17,404 bases of DNA from DAISIL01 sp036822015. GTDB lineage: Bacteria > Bacteroidota > Bacteroidia > Cytophagales > Bernardetiaceae. Location of the stretch: positions 1 to 17,404 of the forward strand of contig DAISIL010000064.1 of assembly GCA_036822015.1 (NCBI GenBank), given 5' to 3'. The notes under the pieces were generated by a model, which was not told the DNA's origin, ran no database searches, and worked only from the letters and a program-made list of their open reading frames with translations. Shown here in pieces: positions 1 to 7,034 of the stretch (positions within the stretch are counted from its first letter, which is position 1; each line of letters begins with the position of its first letter). A program made the translations under genes and the position numbers.

Positions 1-524
1 TGTATCAGCCCGAAGCAGCAAAGGCGGCCCTTGAGCGGGCCTTGCGCATTGATCCTACCTACGAACCCGCCAACCGTCTTTTGGTGAGTGAACGGGTTAT
101 TCTCGAGCGTGCTGGTGAGTTGGCTCAAGCGCAACTTCAGAAAATGTCGGTTGAAAGCGATCCCCAAAAGCAGCTTCAGGCACGCAAACAGATCAGCGAA
201 CTCTACCTCCAGGGCAAACGCTACACCGATGCCGAACGCCTGGCAACCCAATACCTAGAAGCTAACCCCAACGACATAAGCGTACAACTGATTCGTTGGA
301 TGGCCCAGTTCCTGGCTGATCCTCAAGCCGTAACACTCCAACAGATGGAGCAGAAAACACAAACGCTATCGGGGGCCGACAAGAGCCGCTACCAAACCGT
401 ACTCGGGCTTTTTTATCGAAAGATCAATACCGAAGAGCCGAGCAAAACTTTTTTTGAGGCTGTCAAAGCCAATACCCAAAGCGATTTTAGGCATCTGGCC
501 GACTACGAACTTCAACAAATGTAA
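1..524 (+). CDS. TPR-repeat protein, 5' end outside window
   Basis: The reading frame is open from base 3 to the TAA at 522-524, so the window holds only the C-terminal part, about 173 residues. The first visible residues (YQPEAAKAALERALRIDP) match the second helix of a tetratricopeptide repeat. A second unit follows further on (QGKRYTDAERLATQYLEANP). TPR proteins act as protein-protein interaction scaffolds, and in Bacteroidota many are periplasmic or outer-membrane associated. The stop lies 8 bp before the next start codon, so the two genes are probably co-transcribed and may act together at the envelope. The TTG at 42 is internal to the repeat and is not a credible start. The exact function is unknown. 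Confidence 0.8.
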   Translation, partial: YQPEAAKAALERALRIDPTYEPANRLLVSERVILERAGELAQAQLQKMSVESDPQKQLQARKQISELYLQGKRYTDAERLATQYLEANPNDISVQLIRWMAQFLADPQAVTLQQMEQKTQTLSGADKSRYQTVLGLFYRKINTEEPSKTFFEAVKANTQSDFRHLADYELQQM

Positions 525-532
525 ATACGCTC

Positions 533-2260
533 ATGCGATCACTACTAGCTCCATTGTACTTTTTGCTGATGGTCTGGGGTGTTTCTCTGTATGCCCAAAC
601 TCCTCTGCCTACCGAGAAAACCCATTACGTCGATAGCCTTAACCGCTACTACCAGCAAACCTCTCTCCCGATCTACCTCTACATTTCCCACAAGCCTTCC
701 CCCGAAGGAGCCACCCAGCTACACACCAAAACCGAAGCCATCCATAGCCCCGAACCCATGTACCTCGATGGCGATGGGATGCACTACCTGCGTCATTTTG
801 ATGCCATCGACAAAGTAGCCGTCGATTTTGTGATCTACGGCGACGGGAAAGCCCCCAACTCATCGGATGACTTTGTGCAGGCTCCGAGCTATACGTCCAA
901 CGGGATCACGTATTATGGCAAAAACTTACAAGTGGTCTTGACGACCAAAGACGATATGTCGGGGGTGAAAGACTTCTATGCCAGCCGTAACGCTGCTGCC
1001 TATGCCGCATATGCTGCACCGCTTGTTTTTGAGGAAGAGGGCGAGCAGACCCTCAACTACTACGCCACCGATAATGTCGGTAACCGCGAAGAACCCCAAC
1101 AAAAACGCTTTACCGTTGATCTTTCCCCGCCCGAGACGTACCATAACGTAACGGGTGTGGCCAGCGGAAATATCATCTCGACCAGCACCAAAATCTACCT
1201 CACCTATCAGGATAACCTCTCCGGTGTTGCCAAGACGTTCTATCGACTTGATGGCGGAAAATGGCAGCCCTACAACGGAACCTATGTTCCCTTTATGACC
1301 CTCGAAGACGGCGATCACGTACTGGAATACTACTCCACCGATCACGTACAAAACGCCGAAAGCCCAAAGAGCTACGCCTTTTATTTGGACAAAACCGCGC
1401 CCATTACGGCCTCCGATGTACTCGGGGATCGCTTCATTGCCGAGGACAACCAGGTGTATTTCTCCGGCCGTACCAAGCTCAAACTCACTGCCGTAGATAA
1501 CAAATCAGGGGTGAAGGAAATCCTTTATTCCATTGATGGTGAGCCATTTCAGCCCTACACTGATCCTTTCTACTTGCCCAGCAAATCCGGTGTGCATACC
1601 ATTCGCTTTTTTGCCCTCGACAACATGGACAACAAAACGGGTACGGATACGCGCCGCTATGAAGAGTACCGCCACAACGTCAGCAAGGTATATGTGGACT
1701 TGACTGGCCCCGCCCTCTCGTACAGCTATCGTGGACCCAAGTTTGGTACCCGAGATACGATCTTTATCAATGGACAAACCGAAATTTTGCTCTCAGCAAA
1801 AGATGCCGAATCGGGGCTACAAAAAATTACCTATACCCTCAACAACGAAGGAGAAGAAATACCTTATAGTCAGCCGTTTAAGATCACCGAATCCGGTGTT
1901 CATCGCATCGACTACTTCGGCTACGACAACGTAAACAACCGCAACCGCGATCAGTTTTATCTCTTTGTGGATAACGATCCGCCGCGTATTTTGCCTACGT
2001 TTAGTATCTCGCCTGTTGGCAGCATGGAGGGGCAAAACATCTATCCCAAATTTGTAACGGTGTTTTTGGCAGCCACCGACCAGAAGGTAGGCTACCAAAA
2101 GATACGCTATCGCATCAATGGCGGCCCCGAAAAAAGTTACACGGGACTAATTCAGGGCTTCCAGGCAGATACCGATTACCGCATTGAAGTCTTCGCGACC
2201 GACAACCTGGGCAACGAATCGGTAGAGGAAATCCGTTTCCGTACAGCGGCCGGCAACTAG
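533..2260 (+). CDS. Secreted protein with five OmpL47-type Ig-like repeats
   Basis: This 575-residue protein has an N-terminal hydrophobic stretch ending in LYAQ, typical of a Bacteroidota signal peptide cleaved by signal peptidase I. After a unique region (about 25-115) come five repeats of roughly 90-100 residues. Each has a D-x-x-SG-V/L turn (near residues 140, 227, 322, 424, and a weaker DQKVGY near 516), then 35-50 residues later a DN/DH-x-x-N turn (179, 270, 362, 464, 556). This pattern resembles the OmpL47-type or chitobiase-C-like beta-sandwich domains found in cell-surface proteins. No T9SS C-terminal sorting motif is present, so I infer a periplasmic or outer-membrane-associated protein. 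It starts 8 bp after the TPR gene, which suggests an operon. The precise role is unknown. Confidence 0.8.
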   Translation: MRSLLAPLYFLLMVWGVSLYAQTPLPTEKTHYVDSLNRYYQQTSLPIYLYISHKPSPEGATQLHTKTEAIHSPEPMYLDGDGMHYLRHFDAIDKVAVDFVIYGDGKAPNSSDDFVQAPSYTSNGITYYGKNLQVVLTTKDDMSGVKDFYASRNAAAYAAYAAPLVFEEEGEQTLNYYATDNVGNREEPQQKRFTVDLSPPETYHNVTGVASGNIISTSTKIYLTYQDNLSGVAKTFYRLDGGKWQPYNGTYVPFMTLEDGDHVLEYYSTDHVQNAESPKSYAFYLDKTAPITASDVLGDRFIAEDNQVYFSGRTKLKLTAVDNKSGVKEILYSIDGEPFQPYTDPFYLPSKSGVHTIRFFALDNMDNKTGTDTRRYEEYRHNVSKVYVDLTGPALSYSYRGPKFGTRDTIFINGQTEILLSAKDAESGLQKITYTLNNEGEEIPYSQPFKITESGVHRIDYFGYDNVNNRNRDQFYLFVDNDPPRILPTFSISPVGSMEGQNIYPKFVTVFLAATDQKVGYQKIRYRINGGPEKSYTGLIQGFQADTDYRIEVFATDNLGNESVEEIRFRTAAGN

Positions 2261-2261
2261 C

Positions 2262-3548
2262 CTAGCTTTTGGTGTCCATGAGGTCTTTACCGATGTCGCG
2301 CCGAAACTGCTTACCCTCAAACTGGATGGTTTCGGCGGCGCGTTTGGCATGGCGTAGGGCTGCTTCGAGCGTATCGCCGAGAGCCGTTAGGGCAATCACG
2401 CGGCCGCCATTCGTGATGACATGCTTGCCCTCCTGGAGCGTTCCGGCATGAAAAGGCAGGACGTGTCTGTCTAGTTCCTCCAATCCGGTGATGATTTTTC
2501 CGACTTGGTAGGTCTCCGGGTATCCCCCCGAAACCAGCACGATACCAACGGCCGTCTCTGAGCTGACGCGCAGGGTGTAGGTATCTAGCTGTTGTTGGGC
2601 GGCGGCCAGGAACATTTCCAGGACATCGGATTGGATGCGGGGCAGGACGGCCTGTGTCTCGGGGTCGCCCATACGGACGTTGTACTCCAGCACGTAAGGC
2701 TGTCCGTCCACGATCATCAGTCCAATGAAAAGAAAGCCGACAAAGTCGATTTGATCTTTGGCTAATCCTTGAACGGTAGGTTCAACTACTTGATCCTGAA
2801 TGCGCTTTGCTAGGTCATCACTCAAAAATGGCACGGGAGATACCGCCCCCATGCCACCCGTATTGAGTCCGGTATCTCCTTCGCCGATGCGCTTGTAATC
2901 TTTGGCTGCGGGCAGGATGAGGGCGGTTTTGCCATCGGTCAAGACAAAAAGTGAGAGTTCGATACCCGCCAGAAACTCCTCAATGACGACTTTTTGTCCG
3001 GCTGCCCCAAAGCGTTGCTCTTCGAGCATACTGACCAGTACCGCCTGTGCTTCGGGTATCGAGTCCGTGATATAGACCCCTTTTCCGGCGGCCAGCCCGT
3101 CAGCTTTCAAAACTACCGGCACAGGATGCTCGGCCAGGTAAGCTAAGCCTTCGTCTAGGGTATCGGCGGTGAAACTGCGGTAGCGTGCCGTCGGGATGCC
3201 ATGTTGCTGCATGAACTGCTTAGCAAACTCCTTGCTGCCTTCGAGTTGTGCGCCCGTTCGTTGGGGACCGATGACGTGTAGCTGTGGGCCGCATTCGCGT
3301 TTCAGGAAATCGACCAATCCCTTCACGAGTGGCTCCTCGGGCCCAACGATCACCAAATCAATTTGGTGGGCATCAATCAAATCCGCGATCTGGGCAAATT
3401 TTTGGAGGTCTAGCGGAACATTCACCCCGAGCGTAGCTGTTCCGGCATTCCCCGGGGCAATGAATAACTGGCGGCAGAGCGGACTACGCGAGATGGCCCA
3501 ACTAAGGGCGTGTTCGCGCCCACCGCTACCCAAAACTAAAACGTTCAT
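2262..3548 (-). CDS. purD: Phosphoribosylamine-glycine ligase (GAR synthetase)
   Basis: This 428-residue protein matches the usual PurD length. The enzyme joins glycine to 5-phosphoribosylamine with ATP, the second step of de novo purine synthesis, in the cytosol. The N-terminus has the GSGGREHAL motif (residues 7-15). The ATP-grasp part shows KADGLAAGKGV (148-158) and the metal/ATP-binding LEYNVRMGDPETQ (287-299). The C-terminal domain has the family ITNGGRV motif. The ATG at 3546-3548 gives the expected N-terminus. The gene lies 43 bp downstream of asnS on the same strand, so the two may be co-transcribed. Its stop codon is one base from the stop of the convergent repeat-protein gene. Confidence 0.97.
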   Translation of the reverse strand: MNVLVLGSGGREHALSWAISRSPLCRQLFIAPGNAGTATLGVNVPLDLQKFAQIADLIDAHQIDLVIVGPEEPLVKGLVDFLKRECGPQLHVIGPQRTGAQLEGSKEFAKQFMQQHGIPTARYRSFTADTLDEGLAYLAEHPVPVVLKADGLAAGKGVYITDSIPEAQAVLVSMLEEQRFGAAGQKVVIEEFLAGIELSLFVLTDGKTALILPAAKDYKRIGEGDTGLNTGGMGAVSPVPFLSDDLAKRIQDQVVEPTVQGLAKDQIDFVGFLFIGLMIVDGQPYVLEYNVRMGDPETQAVLPRIQSDVLEMFLAAAQQQLDTYTLRVSSETAVGIVLVSGGYPETYQVGKIITGLEELDRHVLPFHAGTLQEGKHVITNGGRVIALTALGDTLEAALRHAKRAAETIQFEGKQFRRDIGKDLMDTKS

Positions 3549-3591
3549 CGGAGAGGATTTTTTTGGCGATGCTCAAAGATACAGAAAAGGT

Positions 3592-5025
3592 TTAAAATTC
3601 CGCATTTTTTGGCGTGCGCGGAAACGGAATCACATCCCGAATGTTGCCCATGCCGGTTACGAACTGCACCAGCCGTTCAAACCCTAAGCCAAAGCCGCTG
3701 TGCGGGGCCGTCCCAAACCGTCGAAGATCGAGATACCACCAGAGTTCTTCGGTCGGGATGTTCATTTCTTGCATACGGGTTTCGAGTTTGTCGAGGTCTT
3801 CCTCGCGCTGGGAGCCACCGATGATCTCTCCGATGCCTGGGAAGAGGACATCCATTGCCCGAACGGTTTGCCCATCAGGGTTTTGTTTCATATAAAACGA
3901 CTTGATCGACTTGGGATAATCGGTTACGATGACGGGTTTTTTGAAGTGCTTTTCCACCAAAAAACGCTCGTGTTCGGATTGTAGGTCTGTTCCCCAGGAA
4001 ACGGGAAACTGAAATTGTCCTTTCTTGAAGGGCTTAGATTGTTCCAAAATCTGGATGGCTTCCGTGTAGGTGATTCTGGCAAAGGGATGCGCCACCACAA
4101 ACTGCAAACGCTCGATAAGTCCCATGGGGCTGCGTTCGTTTTTTGGTTTTTGTGCTTCTTCGGTGGCAAAGCGTTCATCCAAAAACTGGAGGTCTTCGCC
4201 GCTGTGTGTCAGGGCAAACTGGACCAAAAACTGGATCATCTCTTCGGCCAGATCCATGTTTTGGGGGAGTTCGTAGAAGGCCATCTCGGGTTCGATCATC
4301 CAAAACTCGGATAGGTGCCTGGCGGTGTTGGAGTTCTCCGCCCTAAAAGTCGGCCCAAAGGTATAGACCTCCCCCAGGGCCAGTGCGCCTACTTCGGCTT
4401 CTAGCTGCCCCGAAACGCTTAGGTTGGTGGCTTTACCGAAGAAATCAGCCTTGAAGTCAATGTCGCCCTCGGGGGTCAAGGGTGGGGCCAGTGGCGGGAG
4501 TGTGGTTACGCGAAAGACATCACCGGCACCTTCGGCATCCGATCCCGTGATGATGGGCGTGTGTAGGTAGTAAAACCCTTTTTGGTGAAAGAAATGATGC
4601 ACCGCATAAGCCAGATGATGCCGTATCCGAAAGACGGCCCCGAAGGTATTGGTGCGCATCCGCAGGTGTGCAATTTCTCTCAAAAACTCTAAGGAGTGCT
4701 TCTTTTTTTGTAATTTGTAGGCTGGACTAGAAGTTCCTATGATGGACAAGGAGTCGGCGTGTATCTCCACCGATTGACCACTGCCGGTAGAGGCAACAAG
4801 CTGACCTTCAACGGATAAGCAAGCGCCCGTTAGGGCTTGATCCAGGGTATCGGAGAAGGTTTCGGTATCAACAACGACCTGGATGCTTTGCAGGCAGGAG
4901 CCGTCGTTGATCGCTAAAAAATGTACATTTTTGCTGCCGCGCTTAGAGCGCAGCCATCCCTTGATACTTACGGGGCGGTTGAGATCAGAACTTTGGAGGA
5001 GTGCTTTTACTTTTTCGCGTGGCAT
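3592..5025 (-). CDS. asnS: Asparaginyl-tRNA synthetase
   Basis: This class IIb aminoacyl-tRNA synthetase charges tRNA-Asn with asparagine using ATP. The N-terminal OB-fold anticodon-binding domain covers about residues 15-100. The catalytic core follows, with TGSDAEGAGDVF (160-171), motif 2 FRAENSNTARHLSEFWMIE (227-245) and motif 3 GFGLGFERLVQFVTG (444-458). The C-terminus PRTPKNAEF resembles the usual PRTPxNAEF ending. I chose the ATG at 5023-5025 (477 aa, starting MPREKV). A TTG eight codons upstream would add MLFCKKKA, which looks like non-coding AT-rich DNA. AsnRS rather than AspRS is favoured by the length and the C-terminal motif. purD follows 43 bp downstream, and rpmH is divergent upstream. 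Confidence 0.97.
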   Translation of the reverse strand: MPREKVKALLQSSDLNRPVSIKGWLRSKRGSKNVHFLAINDGSCLQSIQVVVDTETFSDTLDQALTGACLSVEGQLVASTGSGQSVEIHADSLSIIGTSSPAYKLQKKKHSLEFLREIAHLRMRTNTFGAVFRIRHHLAYAVHHFFHQKGFYYLHTPIITGSDAEGAGDVFRVTTLPPLAPPLTPEGDIDFKADFFGKATNLSVSGQLEAEVGALALGEVYTFGPTFRAENSNTARHLSEFWMIEPEMAFYELPQNMDLAEEMIQFLVQFALTHSGEDLQFLDERFATEEAQKPKNERSPMGLIERLQFVVAHPFARITYTEAIQILEQSKPFKKGQFQFPVSWGTDLQSEHERFLVEKHFKKPVIVTDYPKSIKSFYMKQNPDGQTVRAMDVLFPGIGEIIGGSQREEDLDKLETRMQEMNIPTEELWWYLDLRRFGTAPHSGFGLGFERLVQFVTGMGNIRDVIPFPRTPKNAEF

Positions 5026-5141
5026 AGCTTTTTTCTTGCAAAACAACAAGATTTTGGGAACAAATCAAATCCGAGGTGTTTTTTTGGTGGAGCAAGCTGT
5101 GCGGAGTTTATGGAATTAGGGAAAATTTTGGATGTGTTTTG

Positions 5142-5172
5142 TTGGATAAGTTGAAGAGACTTTGTACCTTTG
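5142..5172 (+). promoter_or_regulatory. Bacteroidota-type promoter for the rpmH cluster
   Basis: TACCTTTG at 5165-5172 matches the Bacteroidota -7 consensus TANNTTTG. A TTG at 5142-5144 lies 20 bp upstream, a spacing consistent with the -33 element, and an alternative TTTG lies at 5138-5141. Transcription would begin around 5178-5182, giving a leader of about 40 nt before the rpmH ATG at 5219. It sits in the 193-bp divergent region between asnS and rpmH. No equally good match was seen for asnS on the other strand. Confidence 0.7.
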
Positions 5173-5218
5173 CAATCCTTTTTTAGTCATCCATCAGACA
5201 GACTTTCTTCTTCTTGTT

Positions 5219-5377
5219 ATGAAACCTACGTTTAATCCTTCCAACCGTAAGCGCGTAAACAAACACGGCTTCCGCGAACGCATGAAAAGCAAGAGCGGTC
5301 GTGATGTTTTGGCCCGCCGTCGCTCCAAAGGGCGCAAACGCCTGACTGTTTCGAGTGAAATCAAAGGCGCAAAATAA
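5219..5377 (+). CDS. rpmH: Large ribosomal subunit protein bL34
   Basis: This 52-residue, highly basic protein is a structural component of the 50S ribosomal subunit that contacts 23S rRNA. It follows the L34 signature closely: MKPTFNPSNRKRVNKHGF, then RMKSKSGRDVL and RRRSKGRKRL. The open frame extends 19 codons upstream, but only the ATG at 5219 gives the conserved N-terminus. It is the first gene of a plus-strand cluster with a 41-codon ORF, rnpA and prmC. The rpmH-rnpA neighbourhood is widely conserved in bacteria. The C-terminal tail (VSSEIKGAK) is slightly longer than in the roughly 44-46-residue gammaproteobacterial proteins. Confidence 0.97.
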   Translation: MKPTFNPSNRKRVNKHGFRERMKSKSGRDVLARRRSKGRKRLTVSSEIKGAK

Positions 5378-5405
5378 GTCTCACCCCAAAACGATCTATT
5401 GTCTC

Positions 5406-5531
5406 ATGAAAATGAATCGCCGAATTGCCAAAAAAGTTCTCAAGAACAAAGACAAGCTCAACTATCACAAGCAACAGTTGGATCGTGCCGAGTCGCGGAT
5501 CAAGCGCAGCGAAAGCAAAAGCACTAACTAA
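5406..5531 (+). CDS. Small basic 41-aa ORF between rpmH and rnpA
   Basis: This ORF runs from the ATG at 5406 to the TAA at 5529-5531. It starts 28 bp after the rpmH stop and ends 14 bp before the rnpA start. The product begins MKMNRRIAKKVLKNKDKL and ends RIKRSESKSTN. It is rich in Lys and Arg and looks largely helical, with no signal peptide or cysteine. A start at the second Met (5412) is also possible. I do not recognise a family. Its position inside a ribosome/RNase P cluster and its charge suggest a small RNA- or ribosome-associated protein, but this is inference. It could also be a fortuitous ORF in a transcribed spacer. Confidence 0.6.
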   Translation: MKMNRRIAKKVLKNKDKLNYHKQQLDRAESRIKRSESKSTN

Positions 5532-5545
5532 TCTTTTTTTCGCTT

Positions 5546-5923
5546 GTGGGGACAGCCCGTTTTCCCAAATCAGAAAAACTTTGTTCGCGCAGACGCACGG
5601 AACAACTCTTTGCAGGGAGGCGTTCCGTTTTTTTGTTTCCTTTCAAAGTGTTTTTTCTCCCTTCGTCAGCAACAGGAGAGGGTTCTTCCCATGCTGTCTG
5701 GCCCGAAGTGCTTATCAGTGTGCCGAAGCGAAACTTTAAGCGTGCCGTGGATCGCAACTATCTCAAACGCCGCATCCGTGAAGCCTATCGCCTCCACAAA
5801 GCCACGTACCACGAAAAGCTCGTGCGTTTTGATGCGCTGGCTTTTGTTTATGTAGCCAAAGAAAAGCAGTCTTTTGCTTATCTCTATCCACGATTGGCCA
5901 AAGCTCTCGATCAACTCCCATGA
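5546..5923 (+). CDS. rnpA: Ribonuclease P protein component
   Basis: This 125-residue basic protein is the protein subunit of RNase P, which binds the catalytic RNA and helps remove 5' leaders from pre-tRNA. It shows the N-terminal FPKSEKL element (residues 6-12) with a following RRSVFLFPFKV strand. The diagnostic RNR-type motif appears as SVPKRNFKRAVDRN followed by YLKRRIREAYR (about 78-102). The start is a GTG at 5546. An in-frame stop at 5525-5527 and the lack of any ATG before the conserved region make this the best choice. It overlaps prmC by 4 bp (ATGA at 5920-5923), indicating translational coupling. Confidence 0.93.
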   Translation: MGTARFPKSEKLCSRRRTEQLFAGRRSVFLFPFKVFFLPSSATGEGSSHAVWPEVLISVPKRNFKRAVDRNYLKRRIREAYRLHKATYHEKLVRFDALAFVYVAKEKQSFAYLYPRLAKALDQLP

Positions 5924-6792
5924 CCCTCCGCCAGCTACGCGACCAGATTGCCGACGCGCTCACGGCTGTATATGACCCACGCGAGGCCCGAAACATCGCC
6001 CAATGGCTCTTAGAGCACCGAACGGGCATCTGTCCGGCCGACTTCGGTTGGCATGAGTTGGATCATCTGCCGGATATCTCGACGGATATGGATCGCTTAC
6101 TCCATCACGAACCGATACAATATGTATTGGGGAGCAGTCATTTTGCAGGTCTTGAGTTGTCGGTCTCGTCGGCGGTCTTGATTCCGCGCCCCGAGACGGA
6201 GGAACTTGTCCAGAGCATCATTGGTTATTGTCGTACCCACAACTGGCTACCCGAGCGCGTCCTGGACGTAGGAACGGGAAGCGGTTGTATCATTGTGGCT
6301 CTGGCGGCGGCGGGCTGCGGGCGTGAGTTTTGGGGATGGGATATGTCTTCGGAAGCCCTGGAGGTAGCACGCCGCAACGCCGAATCCCACGGGCAGCCGA
6401 TACACTGGATCGAAGATGATTTTTTGTGTCCCGATCCGAAGCATCAGCAGGAGCGTTTTGATTTGGTGGTCAGTAACCCGCCCTATATCCCTGACCAGGA
6501 GTGGCACAGCCTGGAGGCGCATGTCCGCGATCACGAACCTGCCCTGGCCCTGCGCGTGCCAGATACAGCACCCTTGTTGTTTTATGAGCGGTTGGCGCGG
6601 TGGGCAGTGGCGGGTGGCTTACGCCAAAATGGTAGGCTTTTTGCTGAAATTCATCCCAGGTACGCCCGGGCACTCACAGAGGACTGGACAACGAGCGGCT
6701 TAGATAAGGTACAAGTGCAGACGGATTTAGCGGGCAAAAAGCGGTTCGTGCAGGCAGTATGGACAAACAAATCGAAAAAATTCCCTGCCTAA
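5920..6792 (+). CDS. prmC: Peptide chain release factor N5-glutamine methyltransferase
   Basis: PrmC (HemK) methylates the GGQ glutamine of release factors RF1 and RF2 using S-adenosylmethionine, which improves translation termination. The 290-residue length fits the family. The N-terminal helical release-factor-binding domain spans about 1-75. It is followed by IPRPETEELV (88-97), the SAM-binding loop DVGTGSGC (116-123) and the catalytic SNPPYIP motif (185-191), whose NPPY binds the substrate glutamine. The start overlaps the rnpA stop by 4 bp. No convincing terminator follows. Confidence 0.95.
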   Translation: MTLRQLRDQIADALTAVYDPREARNIAQWLLEHRTGICPADFGWHELDHLPDISTDMDRLLHHEPIQYVLGSSHFAGLELSVSSAVLIPRPETEELVQSIIGYCRTHNWLPERVLDVGTGSGCIIVALAAAGCGREFWGWDMSSEALEVARRNAESHGQPIHWIEDDFLCPDPKHQQERFDLVVSNPPYIPDQEWHSLEAHVRDHEPALALRVPDTAPLLFYERLARWAVAGGLRQNGRLFAEIHPRYARALTEDWTTSGLDKVQVQTDLAGKKRFVQAVWTNKSKKFPA

Positions 6793-6817
6793 CGCTGTTA
6801 TTTGTTATTTATTCGTT

Positions 6818-6825
6818 TAAATTTG
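6818..6825 (+). promoter_or_regulatory. Possible -7 element upstream of the PD40/OmpA gene
   Basis: TAAATTTG matches the Bacteroidota -7 consensus TANNTTTG exactly, but the upstream TTTG (6801-6804) is only 13 bp away, closer than usual, so the call is weak. If used, it would give the downstream 645-aa envelope protein a leader of about 200 nt. It lies within the 242-bp gap 6793-7034, which has no credible gene. Confidence 0.35.
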
Positions 6826-6857
6826 CAACTGATTGTATCTTATCATGGAGGAGGTGC

Positions 6858-6886
6858 AGTAGTCATTCCGAAGGGCAATGATTACT
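6858..6886 (+). other. Hairpin in leader region
   Basis: AGTAGTCATT (6858-6867) can pair with AATGATTACT (6877-6886): ten base pairs including one G-U, closing a 9-nt loop CCGAAGGGC. No T-run follows on either strand, so it is not a standard intrinsic terminator. It may be a structured mRNA leader element for the gene at 7035, or the end of the prmC message, or chance. Confidence 0.4.
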
Positions 6887-7034
6887 TAACTGGGGTTGTT
6901 TGGGTAAGAAAGCGTCCCTTTTGGTGATTTTCTTTGGATATTTCCGCTGAAAAGACAACAATCAAAAACGGATTTTTTTATCTTTCGCCCTTGAAAAGCA
7001 ACTTGACCTCGATTTAACTTAACCTTACTTTTTA

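Noticed and set aside
5026..5049. TTG start giving asnS eight extra residues
   Set aside because: The extra residues come from AT-rich sequence and do not resemble the family N-terminus; the ATG at 5025 gives normal length.
5425..5739. 104-codon plus-strand frame overlapping the small ORF and rnpA
   Set aside because: It is out of frame with rnpA, which has clear family motifs, and its product has no recognisable features.
6845..6862. Five-codon ATG...TAG mini-ORF in the leader of the PD40/OmpA gene
   Set aside because: It is too short to distinguish from chance and carries no amino-acid run that would suggest attenuation.
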